From the NCBI RefSeq assembly GCF_041154485.1, contig NZ_AP028669.1, positions 682,001 to 746,000 on the forward strand: a DNA stretch of 64,000 nt, read 5' to 3'. The position numbers and the translations under genes are program-made. The DNA is from Variovorax sp. V93 (GTDB lineage Bacteria > Pseudomonadota > Gammaproteobacteria > Burkholderiales > Burkholderiaceae_C). The first letter of the stretch is position 1. Each line of letters starts with the position of its first letter. The notes under the pieces were generated by a model. The model saw nothing but the letters and a program-made list of their open reading frames with translations. It ran no database searches and was not told the DNA's origin. This document shows positions 17,077 through 36,081 of the stretch, in pieces.

Positions 17077-17150
17077 GCGGGAGTAGTTCAATGGTAGAAC
17101 CCCAGCCTTCCAAGCTGATGACGCGGGTTCGATTCCCGTCTCCCGCTCCA
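17077..17150 (+). tRNA. tRNA-Gly (anticodon TCC)
   Basis: Acceptor arms GCGGGAG and CTCCCGC pair, the D arm is GTTCAATGGTAGAAC, the anticodon loop CTTCCAA gives TCC, the T loop is GGTTCGATTCC, and CCA is encoded. It is the second of three tRNAs ahead of tuf. Confidence 0.97.
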
Positions 17151-17190
17151 GAGACCCGGTTCGGCGCCGGAAAGCGATTGGTTAGACAAA

Positions 17191-17265
<75 letters not shown>

Positions 17266-17274
17266 GTTTCTAGG

Positions 17275-17300
17275 GGGTTGCAACGGCAGGTTTGCAACCC
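17275..17300 (+). promoter_or_regulatory. Hairpin between tRNA-Thr and tuf
   Basis: GGGTTGCAA and TTGCAACCC form a perfect 9-bp stem with an 8-base loop. No U-run follows directly, so it is not a standard terminator. It may protect the tuf mRNA 5' end after tRNA processing or act as a pause site; the function is inferred. Confidence 0.5.
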
Positions 17301-17339
17301 ATCTGCATACGTTGAAATCGTTTTTTTCGGAGTCGAAAA

Positions 17340-18533
<1,194 letters not shown>

Positions 18534-18552
18534 GCCGAGCAAAGAGTACCGG

Positions 18553-18628
18553 AGGGGTATAGCTCAATTGGCAGAGCGTCGGTCTCCAAAACCGAAGGTT
18601 GTAGGTTCGATTCCTACTGCCCCTGCCA
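18553..18628 (+). tRNA. tRNA-Trp (anticodon CCA)
   Basis: Acceptor arms AGGGGTA and TGCCCCT pair, the anticodon loop TCTCCAAAA gives CCA, the T arm contains TAGGTTCGATTCCTA, and the CCA end is encoded. It lies between tuf and secE as in many proteobacteria. Confidence 0.97.
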
Positions 18629-18680
18629 CTTAGGTGGCGCCTCCGAAAAACCCCCGTCGTTCACCCGGCGGGAGGCTAAA

Positions 18681-18705
18681 AAGCCCATCGTGACCCGATG
18701 GGCTT
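18681..18705. terminator. Hairpin between tRNA-Trp and secE
   Basis: AAGCCCATCG and CGATGGGCTT form a perfect 10-bp stem with a 5-base loop. On the plus strand only TT follows, whereas read on the minus strand it is followed by TTTTTAG. It may partially terminate or pause tuf transcription, leaving read-through into secE; no minus-strand gene is nearby to need it. Confidence 0.5.
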
Positions 18706-18765
18706 CGGCGTCTCAAGAAGGCGCATTGAATTGAAGGCCGAAAGGCCACAGGAAATCAGCCGAAC

Positions 18766-19149
18766 ATGGCCACTTCTCAAATCGAAACCGTGAGCACGGG
18801 TGCCGACAAGGCCAAATTGGCCGCGTCGGTGCTGCTGGCAGTGGGCGCCATCGTGGCGTTCTACCTGCTGGCGCGCCAGGGCTCGCTGGTGCAATGGGCT
18901 GCGTTGCTGGTCGGCCTGGCCGCGGCCGTGGGTGCCTTCGGCAGCTCCGAGAATGGCCGCCAGTTGTGGGCTTTCGGCCGCGACTCGTGGCGCGAGGTCA
19001 AGAAAGTCGTCTGGCCGACCCGCAAGGAAGCCATGCAGATGACGGCCTACGTGTTTGCCTTCGTGGCGGTCATGTCCGTTTTCCTCTGGCTCACCGACAA
19101 GACGCTCGAATGGGTGTTTTTCGACCTCATTCTGGGCTGGAGAAAATAA
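18766..19149 (+). CDS. secE: Preprotein translocase subunit SecE
   Basis: A 127-residue inner-membrane protein with three predicted transmembrane segments (about residues 16-38, 42-60 and 92-115), the long E. coli-type form. The conserved cytoplasmic stretch SWREVKKVVWPTRKEAMQMT before the last helix is the SecE signature that clamps SecY in the SecYEG channel. The stop codon directly abuts the nusG ATG, the usual secE-nusG pairing, so both are translated from one transcript. Confidence 0.96.
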   Translation: MATSQIETVSTGADKAKLAASVLLAVGAIVAFYLLARQGSLVQWAALLVGLAAAVGAFGSSENGRQLWAFGRDSWREVKKVVWPTRKEAMQMTAYVFAFVAVMSVFLWLTDKTLEWVFFDLILGWRK

Positions 19150-19761
19150 ATGACCGACGACGCAGTTGAAGCCACGCCGAGCAGTCCCGAGGAGGAAAAC
19201 ACCTCGGTGCTGGCCCCCGCCGCCAACCCCGATCTGCGCTGGTACGTGGTGCACGCCTATTCGGGCATGGAAAAGGCCGTCGAGCGCAACATCATCGAGC
19301 GCATCAACCGTGCCGGCATGCAGGACAAGTTCGGCCGCATCCTGGTGCCGACCGAAGAAGTGGTCGAGATCAAGAACGGCCAGAAGCGCACCACCGAGCG
19401 CCGCTTTTTCCCGGGCTACGTGCTGGTCGAAATGATCATGGACGACGAGAGCTGGCACCTGGTGAAGCACACCAACAAGGTGACGGGCTTCGTTGGCGGC
19501 GCCAAGAATCGTCCGGCCCCGATCTCGCAGAAAGAGGTCGAGGGCATCGTCAGCCAGATGCAGCAGGGCACCGAGAAGCCGCGCCACAAGGTCGAGTTCA
19601 CCGTTGGCGAATTCGTGCGCGTCAAGGAAGGCCCGTTCACCGACTTCAACGGCACCGTCGAGGAAGTCAACTACGAGAAGAGCAAGGTCAGCGTGTCGGT
19701 CATGATCTTCGGCCGCGCAACGCCTGTGGAGCTCGAGTTCAGCCAGGTCGAGAAGACCTGA
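19150..19761 (+). CDS. nusG: Transcription termination/antitermination protein NusG
   Basis: A 203-residue protein that binds RNA polymerase and links it to Rho or the ribosome. The NGN domain starts at [20 protein letters not shown] and includes [12 protein letters not shown]. The KOW domain near the C-terminus includes [20 protein letters not shown]. An acidic N-terminal extension of about 25 residues precedes the NGN domain. The ATG follows the secE stop without a gap. A 135-base gap with a small perfect hairpin (19767-19782) separates it from rplK. Confidence 0.97.
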   Translation: MTDDAVEATPSSPEEENTSVLAPAANPDLRWYVVHAYSGMEKAVERNIIERINRAGMQDKFGRILVPTEEVVEIKNGQKRTTERRFFPGYVLVEMIMDDESWHLVKHTNKVTGFVGGAKNRPAPISQKEVEGIVSQMQQGTEKPRHKVEFTVGEFVRVKEGPFTDFNGTVEEVNYEKSKVSVSVMIFGRATPVELEFSQVEKT

Positions 19762-19896
19762 GTCCGCCGGTCCCCGGACCGGAACCATTCCCGGCTGCGC
19801 GTTGTCCGACTCGGCGCGCGGCCTTGATCGAAGAGTCGTTCAACCCCGGGGAGCCGCGGCGAAAGCCAAGGCGATATCACCCGCAAGGAGCAAAGC

Positions 19897-20328
19897 ATGG
19901 CGAAAAAAATCGTCGGCTTCATCAAGCTGCAAGTGCCAGCTGGTAAGGCCAACCCGTCACCACCCATCGGTCCCGCACTGGGCCAGCGTGGTTTGAACAT
20001 CATGGAGTTCTGCAAGGCGTTCAACGCGCAGACCCAGAGCGTCGAGCCTGGTCTGCCGCTGCCGGTGGTCATCACCGCGTTCGCTGACAAGAGCTTCACC
20101 TTCATCATCAAGACGCCGCCGGCGATCACCTTGATCAAGAAGGCCATCAAGCTGGACAAGGGCTCGGCTCGTCCGCACACCGACAAGGTCGGCAAGATCA
20201 CGCGCGCACAGCTCGAAGAGATCGCCAAGACCAAGATGAAGGACCTGACTGCCGCCGACCTGGATGCAGCAGTTCGCACCATCGCCGGCTCTGCCCGTTC
20301 GATGGGCGTGAATGTGGAGGGCGTGTAA
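19897..20328 (+). CDS. rplK: 50S ribosomal protein L11
   Basis: The 143-residue length is typical for L11. [20 protein letters not shown] starts the N-terminal domain (thiostrepton/RelA-linked stalk base), and the C-terminal RNA-binding domain ends in [21 protein letters not shown] precedes the ATG. The stop is followed directly by the rplA ATG. By analogy the L1 protein may autoregulate this pair at the leader, but I could not identify the binding site securely. Confidence 0.97.
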   Translation: MAKKIVGFIKLQVPAGKANPSPPIGPALGQRGLNIMEFCKAFNAQTQSVEPGLPLPVVITAFADKSFTFIIKTPPAITLIKKAIKLDKGSARPHTDKVGKITRAQLEEIAKTKMKDLTAADLDAAVRTIAGSARSMGVNVEGV

Positions 20329-21027
20329 ATGGCCAAGATCACCAAGAAGCAAAAAGCGCTCGCAGGCAAGGTCGACAGCAACAAGCTGTACCCGCTGGCT
20401 GACGCGATCGGCATCGTGAAGGAAGCCGCCACCGCCAAGTTCGACGAATCGATCGACGTGGCCGTGCAGCTGGGCATCGACGCGAAGAAGTCGGACCAGG
20501 TCGTGCGTGGCGCCGTCGTGCTGCCCAACGGCACCGGCAAGACCAAGCGCGTGGCCGTGTTCGCCCAGGGCGCCAAGGCAGAAGAAGCCAAGGCCGCCGG
20601 TGCCGACATCGTCGGCATGGACGACCTGGCTGCCATGGTCAAGGCTGGCGACATGCCTTTCGACGTCGTGATTGCCGCCCCTGACGCCATGCGCGTGGTC
20701 GGTACGCTCGGCCAGATCCTCGGCCCGCGCGGCCTGATGCCCAACCCCAAGGTTGGCACGGTGACCCCGGACGTTGCCACGGCCGTGAAGAACGCCAAGG
20801 CTGGCCAGGTCCAGTTCCGCGTCGACAAGGCCGGCATCGTGCACGGCACGATCGGCCGCCGCTCGTTCGACAACGACAAGCTGCAAGGCAACCTCGCCGC
20901 GCTGATCGACGCTCTGGTCAAGGCCAAGCCGGCGACCAGCAAGGGCGTGTACCTGCGCAAGGTGGCGGTGTCGTCGACCATGGGCCTGGGTGTCCGCGTG
21001 GACACGCAGACCATCGCGGCGAGCTAA
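20329..21027 (+). CDS. rplA: 50S ribosomal protein L1
   Basis: A 232-residue L1 protein forming the ribosomal L1 stalk. Characteristic stretches are [55 protein letters not shown] and [20 protein letters not shown]. It begins directly after the rplK stop, indicating coupled translation. The 248-base gap to rplJ holds the L10 leader. Confidence 0.97.
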   Translation: MAKITKKQKALAGKVDSNKLYPLADAIGIVKEAATAKFDESIDVAVQLGIDAKKSDQVVRGAVVLPNGTGKTKRVAVFAQGAKAEEAKAAGADIVGMDDLAAMVKAGDMPFDVVIAAPDAMRVVGTLGQILGPRGLMPNPKVGTVTPDVATAVKNAKAGQVQFRVDKAGIVHGTIGRRSFDNDKLQGNLAALIDALVKAKPATSKGVYLRKVAVSSTMGLGVRVDTQTIAAS

Positions 21028-21068
21028 GCAAAGAGATTTGCCTCGCCCGCAAGGGCAGGGCGAATGTG

Positions 21069-21180
21069 GTGGGTCGCGGCAGCTCCGGTTGCCGCGAGCC
21101 ATCCAAGACCGCTGGTGTGCAGGGCGCTGCACTTAATCGCCGGATCGATCCTTCCGGTATCCAGCGCAGATGGCGACCCC
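21069..21180 (+). promoter_or_regulatory. Ribosomal protein L10 leader (autoregulatory RNA)
   Basis: The rplA-rplJ gap contains a large foldable region closed by GGGTCGC (21071-21077) pairing with GCGACCC (21173-21179). Inner elements are CGGCAGC..GTTGCCG and the conserved-looking AAGACCGCTGGTGTGCAGGG followed by CGCTGCACTTAATCGCC, typical of the L10 leader with its kink-turn. The L10(L12)4 complex binds such RNA to repress rplJ-rplL translation. Recognition is by memory of the motif and placement. Confidence 0.75.
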
Positions 21181-21275
21181 ACTGCAAGGAATTTGATTTT
21201 TGTTCCTGACAGTTGGTCGCTGCATGAAGCGCGATCCGAGGCCCCGGCCGAAGGTCGCATTAAAAGGAGTAGACC

Positions 21276-21809
21276 TTGAGTCTGAATCGCAGTGAGAAAG
21301 AAGCGGTCATCAGTGATGTGACCAGCCTCGCCGCTAAAGCTCAAACGCTCGTGATGGCGGAATACCGTGGCATCACGGTGGCCGATATGACCAAACTGCG
21401 CAGCGAAGCTCGCAGCAAGGGTGTGACCCTCAGCGTGTTGAAGAACACGCTGGCACGCCGTGCTGTCGCTGGTAGCGCATTTGAGATCGTTGGCGACCAG
21501 ATGACCGGCCCGCTGATCTATGGCTTTTCCGAAGACGCAGTGGCCGCCGCCAAGGTGGTGGCCGATTTCGCGAAGACCAACGACAAGTTGGTGATTCGCG
21601 GCGGCGCATTCGGCGGCAAGGCCCTGGACGTGAACGGCGTGAAGCAACTGGCCAACATCCCTTCCAAGGAAGTGCTGCTGGCGCAATTGCTGGGCTTGAT
21701 GCAATCCCCGATCTCTCGTACCGCCCGCGTGCTCGCGGCGCTGGCCGAGAAGCGCGGTGGTGGCGAAGCTGCACCCGCCGATGCACCGGCAGAAGCGCAG
21801 GCTGCTTGA
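21276..21809 (+). CDS. rplJ: 50S ribosomal protein L10
   Basis: A 177-residue stalk protein that anchors L7/L12 dimers. The product begins [20 protein letters not shown] and contains [20 protein letters not shown] and [11 protein letters not shown]; the Ala-rich C-terminal helix binds L12. The start is TTG, supported by AAAAGGAGT 6 bases upstream and the lack of an in-frame ATG nearby; a weak start codon suits translational autoregulation. It follows the L10 leader and precedes rplL by 43 bases. Confidence 0.96.
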   Translation: MSLNRSEKEAVISDVTSLAAKAQTLVMAEYRGITVADMTKLRSEARSKGVTLSVLKNTLARRAVAGSAFEIVGDQMTGPLIYGFSEDAVAAAKVVADFAKTNDKLVIRGGAFGGKALDVNGVKQLANIPSKEVLLAQLLGLMQSPISRTARVLAALAEKRGGGEAAPADAPAEAQAA

Positions 21810-21852
21810 GCCTTGCGTTTGAAATATTCAACCCAATTGTTAGGAAACAAAA

Positions 21853-22230
<378 letters not shown>

Positions 22231-22246
22231 TTCAGACCCGCTAGAG

Positions 22247-22280
22247 GGCTGGAGGTGCCTGAAAAGGCCCTCCAGCCTTT
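22247..22280 (+). terminator. Attenuator hairpin between rplL and rpoB
   Basis: GGCTGGAGG (22247-22255) and CCTCCAGCC (22269-22277) form a perfect 9-bp stem with a 13-base loop, followed by TTT. Partial termination between rplL and rpoB is the known behaviour of this operon in other bacteria, fitting the lower need for RNA polymerase than for L7/L12. The short U-run suggests a leaky terminator. Confidence 0.65.
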
Positions 22281-22484
22281 GCCGCTTTCAGAGCGCACCC
22301 GAAAACCGGAAAAAAGACGGCTTTCGAGTGTCTTCTGACCCCGACTGCAGAAGACCCCTTGGTTCGGGCGATGTGCAACGCATCGCTGTCCGCCAACGGC
22401 TGGTAGTGGCCAGCCGCCAAGCAGTGGTGCCGTTCGCCCGGCACCGCTGACAAGTCGCTGAAGATCTCAAGCTCCGGAGCTCTC

Positions 22485-26609
<4,125 letters not shown>

Positions 26610-26630
26610 TTTGAAAAGGGAAAGAGTCTT

Positions 26631-30860
<4,230 letters not shown>

Positions 30861-30894
30861 CTGGGTAGCATCACCGGCCATGACCGGTATCCGA

Positions 30895-30929
30895 CGCCCC
30901 CCGACCGCCCCCGGTTGGGGGGCGTTTTT
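30895..30929 (+). terminator. Intrinsic terminator after rpoC
   Basis: ACGCCCCC (30895-30902) and GGGGGCGT (30918-30925) form a GC-rich stem, followed by TTTTT. It lies 34 bases after the rpoC stop and closes the long tRNA-tuf-rpo transcription unit. Confidence 0.88.
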
Positions 30930-30962
30930 CTTTGAGTTGTCTATTGCGAAGCGTTTTTGCCG

Positions 30963-31565
30963 ATGAGCGTGTTGCCCGATTCGATGGTCGGCTGGATCGT
31001 CATTGCCGTGCTCCTGTTCTGGTTCGTGGGCGCTTACAACCGGCTCGTGCGTCTGCGCGCGGCCGTGCTCCAGGCCTATGCCACGCTCGATGCGGCCTTG
31101 CGGAAGCAGCTGGATTTCGTCCAGGCCAGCATCACGGCCGCCCTGCCGGAAAAGGCTGCGTCCAGCCATTCGTCGGCCGTGGCGCCGCTGCAGGCCGCCA
31201 CCACCCAGCTGGCGACCCTGCTGGGCGCCACCCGGCTGCATCCGCTCGACCCCGGCGGCATGGCCGCGCTGGCCACGGCGCTGCAGGTGCTGATCACGGC
31301 CTGGCAGCGCCAGCATCCGGACGCGGTGACGGTCTTCGAGGCGGACGGAACGCTCTCGCGGCCGGCGCCGCTGCTGCCGGCCGGCGCCGGTGCGGCGTCC
31401 GGCACGCTCGAACCCATGGCCTGGCCCGAGCCTTCGGCCGCCGCGGAAATCGCACGCAGCCAGTTCAACCTGGCGGTGGGGCAGTACAACGCCGCCATCG
31501 TCCAGTTTCCGGCGCTGCTGGTGGCATGGATGGTGCGTTTGCGTCCGGCCGCGCCGTTGCTTTGA
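30963..31565 (+). CDS. LemA-like single-pass membrane protein
   Basis: A 200-residue protein with one N-terminal transmembrane helix (SMVGWIVIAVLLFWFVGAYN). LemA-like features follow: AYNRLVRLRAAVLQAYATLD early and FNLAVGQYNAAIVQFPALLV near the end, matching the family's YN and FP positions. The middle is divergent and Ala/Pro-rich, so it is a distant LemA relative. The ATG is preferred over a TTG two codons upstream. It follows the rpoC terminator and probably starts a new unit with rsmB 96 bases on. Function unknown. Confidence 0.7.
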   Translation: MSVLPDSMVGWIVIAVLLFWFVGAYNRLVRLRAAVLQAYATLDAALRKQLDFVQASITAALPEKAASSHSSAVAPLQAATTQLATLLGATRLHPLDPGGMAALATALQVLITAWQRQHPDAVTVFEADGTLSRPAPLLPAGAGAASGTLEPMAWPEPSAAAEIARSQFNLAVGQYNAAIVQFPALLVAWMVRLRPAAPLL

Positions 31566-31661
31566 AGCCGCCCGGACGCCGGCGCTGCATTTTTTCTTCG
31601 TACGCTCGCGGGGCGCCGCGCCTGCGGCGCGCCCGTTGACGCCCATTACCATCGCCCCAAC

Positions 31662-33035
31662 TTGTCAGAACTATCTTCCGATCATTCCGCCGGCACCGCG
31701 CCGCCGATGCAACCGCCGCTATGGCGCCAGCTGCAGCTGACTGCGGCGGCGCTCGCGTCGATTCGCGCCGGCAGCTCGGGCAACGTCGCGTTCGAAGCCG
31801 TCGAGCCCGCCATGCGCCCCGGCGTGCAGGCGCTCGGTTTCCAGGTGCTGCGTTGGCTCGGCCGCGCCGAGGCCTTGCGCCGCCACTTGGCCAAGCGCAC
31901 GCCGCCGCCGCTGCCCGACGCGCTCCTGTGCACCGCATTGGCGCTGGCCTGGGATGCGCAGCACGCGCCCTACGAGCCCTTCACGCTGGTCGACCAGGCC
32001 GTCGAGGCGGCCAAGCGCAATCCCGCCACGCGCGCGCAGGCGAGCTTCATCAATGCCTGCCTGCGCCGCTTCCTGCGCGAGCGCGACGAGCTCGTGGCCG
32101 CGACCGACCATGAACCGGTCGCGCAGTGGAACCATCCGCGCTGGTGGATCGAGCGGCTCAAGCGCGACCACCCGCGCGACTGGCAGCGGGTGCTCGCCGC
32201 CGACAACGCGCAGCCGCCGATGACCCTGCGCGTCAACCTGCGCAAGACCACCGTGGCTTCCTATCAGCTCGCGCTCCAGGCAGTGGGCCTCGAGGCCGTC
32301 CGGGTAGGGCAGGCGGGCCTGCAGCTGGCGCGTGCGCGCCCGGTGCAGCAGCTGCCCGGCTTTGCCGACGGCGAATGCTCGGTGCAGGATGCCGCCGCGC
32401 AGCTGGCGGCGCCACTGCTGCTCGAAGGCCTGCTGCCCGCGGCCGGAGCGGCACCCCTGCGCGTGCTCGATGCCTGCGCCGCCCCCGGCGGCAAGACCGC
32501 GCACCTGCTGGAATTCGCCGGCCCGGCGGCCGTCGAGGTGACGGCGCTCGAGGTCGATGCCGCCCGCAGCCGCCGCATCGACGAAACCCTGGGCCGGCTC
32601 GGCCTGTCCGCCAGGGTGCTGGTGGCCGACGCCGCGCGGCCGTCCGCCTGGTGGGACGGCACGCCATTCGACGCCATCCTGCTCGATGCGCCGTGCACCG
32701 CCTCGGGCATCGTGCGGCGCCATCCCGACGTGCGCTGGCTGCGCCGCGAGAGCGACACCGCCCAACTGGCGGTCCAGCAGGCGGCGCTGCTCGCGGCCCT
32801 CTGGCCCCTGGTCCGGCCCGGCGGCCGGCTGCTCTATTGCACCTGTTCCGTCTTCCGGGAAGAGGGCTCGCAACAAATCGATGCGTTCCTTGCGCACAAC
32901 ACCGACGCCCGATTGGGGGCATCGCCGGGCCATTTGCTTCCCCAAAGCGGGGCGAATGCCCGCGCCGTCCCGGACAATCCCTCAGGTGACCACGACGGCT
33001 TCTTCTACGCCCTGCTTGAAAAACGTCCGCGCTGA
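31662..33035 (+). CDS. rsmB: 16S rRNA m5C967 methyltransferase RsmB
   Basis: A 457-residue enzyme methylating C967 of 16S rRNA. An N-terminal NusB-like RNA-binding domain (about residues 25-150) is followed by the Rossmann methyltransferase. ACAAPGGKTAHLLE binds SAM, Cys345 in LDAPCTASG and Cys395 in YCTCS are the two catalytic cysteines, and RRHPDVRW follows the first. The usual start is uncertain: TTG at 31662 gives the full frame, while ATG at 31707 (MQPPLWRQ) removes 15 unconserved residues. Its end overlaps the DUF4390 gene. Confidence 0.93.
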   Translation: MSELSSDHSAGTAPPMQPPLWRQLQLTAAALASIRAGSSGNVAFEAVEPAMRPGVQALGFQVLRWLGRAEALRRHLAKRTPPPLPDALLCTALALAWDAQHAPYEPFTLVDQAVEAAKRNPATRAQASFINACLRRFLRERDELVAATDHEPVAQWNHPRWWIERLKRDHPRDWQRVLAADNAQPPMTLRVNLRKTTVASYQLALQAVGLEAVRVGQAGLQLARARPVQQLPGFADGECSVQDAAAQLAAPLLLEGLLPAAGAAPLRVLDACAAPGGKTAHLLEFAGPAAVEVTALEVDAARSRRIDETLGRLGLSARVLVADAARPSAWWDGTPFDAILLDAPCTASGIVRRHPDVRWLRRESDTAQLAVQQAALLAALWPLVRPGGRLLYCTCSVFREEGSQQIDAFLAHNTDARLGASPGHLLPQSGANARAVPDNPSGDHDGFFYALLEKRPR

Positions 33036-33663
33036 GGCTCGCAGGCGGCGCGTCCTGGCGCCGCTGGCCGGGCTCCTGCTGGCCTGGGCATTGCTGCTGA
33101 CCTGCCTGCTGCCGATTGCGGTGGCGCAGGGGCGCGTCGTGCCATCGGTCACCCAGATGCGGCTGGAGCAGGCCGACGACGGCGTCTATCTCACCGCGGC
33201 CGTGCAGTTCGAGCTGCCCTCGCTGGTCGAGGAGGTGCTCGACAAGGGCATTGCCATCTATTTCGTGGCCGAGGCCGAGGTCTTCCAGGAGCGCTGGTAC
33301 TGGACCGACCGCAAGGTGGCGCAGGTCACGCGCCACATGCGGCTGGCCTACCAGCCGCTCACGCGCCGCTGGCGGCTCAACGTGTCGCCGGTGCCCATCA
33401 CCGGCGCCGCGGGATTCGGCGTTTCGCTGAACCAGAACTTCGACAGCCTGGCCGACGCCATGGACGCCGTCAAGCGCGTCGGCCGGCTGCGGCTGGGCGA
33501 CGTGGCCGAAGTGGGCGACGAGCCGCTGCACCAGGTCGTGTTCCGCTTCCGGCTCGACACCTCGCAGCTGCCGCGCCCGTTCCAGATCGGCGTGGTCGGC
33601 CAGGCCGACTGGAACATCGTGGCCGAGCGCAGCGCCAAGCTGGCGCTGGAGAAGCAGCGGTGA
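33016..33663 (+). CDS. Exported DUF4390 protein
   Basis: A 215-residue protein of the DUF4390 family. Using TTG at 33016, the N-terminus is KNVRAEARRRRVLAPLAGLL, with a hydrophobic run ending PIAVAQ, a convincing signal peptide; no ATG is available near this point. The mature part includes VTQMRLEQADDGVYLTAAVQ and YWTDRKVAQVTRHMRLAYQP. It overlaps rsmB by 20 bases and the kinase start by 4 (GTGA). This rsmB-DUF4390-NtrY-NtrX order is conserved in Burkholderiales, suggesting an envelope component linked to the two-component system (inferred). Confidence 0.82.
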   Translation: MKNVRAEARRRRVLAPLAGLLLAWALLLTCLLPIAVAQGRVVPSVTQMRLEQADDGVYLTAAVQFELPSLVEEVLDKGIAIYFVAEAEVFQERWYWTDRKVAQVTRHMRLAYQPLTRRWRLNVSPVPITGAAGFGVSLNQNFDSLADAMDAVKRVGRLRLGDVAEVGDEPLHQVVFRFRLDTSQLPRPFQIGVVGQADWNIVAERSAKLALEKQR

Positions 33664-35990
33664 GCAACAAGCCGCGCAGCGGCGCAGCGGCCACGCCCGC
33701 CGCCCGCCGCGCGCGCGCGCTGCGCTGGGCCGTGGGCGTGGGCGCCGCGCTGGTCACGGCCATCGGCCTGGTGCTGATGTTCCTGCTGGCCCAGGCCACC
33801 AACAACCGCGCGCTGTACGAGCGCTACTACGTGCGCCTGTTCGGCATCAACGTGGTGGTGGCGGTGCTGCTGGTGCTGGTGATCGGCTGGGTCGCCTTCC
33901 GGCTGCTGCGGCGGCTGCGCCAGGGCAAGTTCGGCAGCCGCCTGCTCATCAAGCTCGCGGCCATCTTCGCGCTGGTGGGCGTGGTGCCGGGCGCGCTGGT
34001 CTACGTGGTGTCCTACCAGTTCGTCGCGCGTTCGATCGAGAGCTGGTTCGACGTCAAGGTGGAGGGCGCGCTCGACGCCGGCCTGAACCTCGGCCGCGCC
34101 ACGCTCGACTCGCTCGCGGACGACCTGGCCGCCAAGACGCGCGTGGCCAGTGCCCAGCTGGTGCAGGTGCCCGATGCGAGCGCCGGCCTCGTCCTCGAGC
34201 GCATCCGTGACCAGCTCCAGGCCAGCGACGTGGTGCTCTGGACCGGCACTGGCCAGCTGGTCGCCGGCGCCGGCGCCTCGCGCTTCCAGCTCAACCCCGA
34301 GCGGCCGACCACCCAGCAGCTGCGGCAGGTGCGCGCCGACCGCGCCATCGCCCACATCGAAGGCCTCGACGAAACCGCGGTGCCGGGGACCACCCTGCCT
34401 CCCGCCACTGTGCGCGCACTCGCGATGGTGCAGCGACCGGGCTTCGACTTCGACACGGCGCCGCGCTTCCTCCAGGTCACGCAGCCGCTGCCGCCCGCGG
34501 TGGTTGCCAATGCGCTCGCCGTCCAGGAGGCCAACCGCGAATACCAGGAGCGGGCACTGGCCCGCGAGGGCCTGCGGCGCATGTACATCGGCACCCTCAC
34601 GCTGAGCCTTTTCCTGGCCGTGTTCGGCGCCGTGCTGCTGGCCGTGCTGTTCGGCAACCAGCTCGCGCGGCCGCTGCTCGTGCTGGCGGACGGCGTGCGC
34701 CAGGTGGCCGGCGGCGACCTGCGGCCGACCGCCGTGCTGCAGGGCAAGGACGAGCTGGGCGGCCTCACGCGCTCCTTCGCCGTCATGACCCAGCAACTGG
34801 CGGATGCCCGCGGCGCCGTCGAAAAGACCATGGGCCAGCTCGACGCCGCCCGCGCCAACCTGCAGACCATCCTGGACAACCTGACCTCCGGCGTGATCGT
34901 GCTCGACGCCAAGGGCACCATACTTTCCACCAACCCCGGCGCCACCCGCGTGCTGCGCGCGCCTTTGGCCGCCTACGAAGGCATGCCGCTCGCCCAGGTG
35001 CCCGGGCTCGCGGACTTCGGCAACAGCGTTCAGCAGCAGTTCGACGAGTTCCAGGTCGAGCGCATGCAGCACGGCCTGGACCACTGGCAGCACGCCTTCG
35101 AGCTGCATGCCAGCGGCACCGACCTGCCGCAGCAGGACAGCGCCATCAACATCGTGGCGCGCGGCGCCGAGCTGCCGGGGGCCGCGCGGCTGCTGGTGTT
35201 CGACGACATCTCCGAAATCGTCTCTGCCCAGCGCGCCCAGGCCTGGGGCGAAGTGGCGCGCCGCCTCGCCCACGAGATCAAGAACCCGCTCACGCCCATC
35301 CAGCTCTCGGCCGAGCGGCTCGAAATGAAGCTCTCGGGCAAGGTCGCGCCGCCCGAGCAGGCCGTGCTCGTCAAGTCGGTCAAGACCATCGTCGACCAGG
35401 TCGACGCCATGAAGCGGCTGGTCAACGAATTCCGCGACTACGCCCGCCTGCCCGCGGCCGACCTCAAGCCCGTCGACCTCAACGCGCTGCTCACCGACGT
35501 GCTCCAGCTCTACAGCGCCGAGAACGCGCCCATTGCGCTGCGCTCCGAGCTGGACGAGCGCTGCCCGCCGATCCGCGGCGACGCCCAGCAGATCCGCCAG
35601 GTCATCCACAACCTGCTGCAGAACGCCCAAGACGCCGCCGAGGCCGCCGCCAGCACCACCGGCCGCGCCGGCGAGGTCGTCATCCGCACCCGCCTGGGCG
35701 ATTCGGGCCAGCGCGTGCGCCTGACCGTGCAGGACAGCGGCCCGGGCTTTGCCGAGAACATCCTCAAGCGCGCCTTCGAGCCCTACGTCACCACGAAAAC
35801 AAAAGGTACAGGTTTGGGACTGGCCGTGGTCAAGAAGATCGCGGACGAGCACGGCGCCCGCATCGAGCTTTCCAACCGCGTTGTCGATGGGGCTGTAGCA
35901 GGGGCGCAAGTCTCGCTATCATTCGCGCTGGCAGGCGAGCCGCAAACAGCGGTCGCTCACACCGAAGATCCGAAGTCTTCCGCCGCCTGA
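33660..35990 (+). CDS. NtrY-like membrane sensor histidine kinase
   Basis: A 776-residue kinase. Three transmembrane helices lie near residues 23-45, 63-83 and 97-119, then a periplasmic part to about 305, a further helix near 308-332, HAMP (about 333-390), PAS (about 395-510), and HisKA with His538 in RRLAHEIKNPLTPIQ. The ATPase follows with N-box HNLLQNAQDA, DSGPGF and TKGTGLGLAVVKKI. The architecture matches NtrY, the partner of NtrX in nitrogen, redox or envelope signalling. GTG start overlapping the DUF4390 stop (GTGA). The cognate regulator follows after 91 bases. Confidence 0.9.
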   Translation: MSNKPRSGAAATPAARRARALRWAVGVGAALVTAIGLVLMFLLAQATNNRALYERYYVRLFGINVVVAVLLVLVIGWVAFRLLRRLRQGKFGSRLLIKLAAIFALVGVVPGALVYVVSYQFVARSIESWFDVKVEGALDAGLNLGRATLDSLADDLAAKTRVASAQLVQVPDASAGLVLERIRDQLQASDVVLWTGTGQLVAGAGASRFQLNPERPTTQQLRQVRADRAIAHIEGLDETAVPGTTLPPATVRALAMVQRPGFDFDTAPRFLQVTQPLPPAVVANALAVQEANREYQERALAREGLRRMYIGTLTLSLFLAVFGAVLLAVLFGNQLARPLLVLADGVRQVAGGDLRPTAVLQGKDELGGLTRSFAVMTQQLADARGAVEKTMGQLDAARANLQTILDNLTSGVIVLDAKGTILSTNPGATRVLRAPLAAYEGMPLAQVPGLADFGNSVQQQFDEFQVERMQHGLDHWQHAFELHASGTDLPQQDSAINIVARGAELPGAARLLVFDDISEIVSAQRAQAWGEVARRLAHEIKNPLTPIQLSAERLEMKLSGKVAPPEQAVLVKSVKTIVDQVDAMKRLVNEFRDYARLPAADLKPVDLNALLTDVLQLYSAENAPIALRSELDERCPPIRGDAQQIRQVIHNLLQNAQDAAEAAASTTGRAGEVVIRTRLGDSGQRVRLTVQDSGPGFAENILKRAFEPYVTTKTKGTGLGLAVVKKIADEHGARIELSNRVVDGAVAGAQVSLSFALAGEPQTAVAHTEDPKSSAA

Positions 35991-36081
35991 GCGTGAAAGA
36001 AACCCGTCGCGCACAGACGATGGGGCGGCTGGCGGACCCTACACACATTGCAGATACCGGCGCATACAACAAGCAGCACTC

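Noticed and set aside
18681..18705. Perfect hairpin taken as a full terminator for tuf
   Set aside because: Only two T residues follow on the plus strand and secE/nusG need transcription from upstream. It is kept as a partial or pausing hairpin only.
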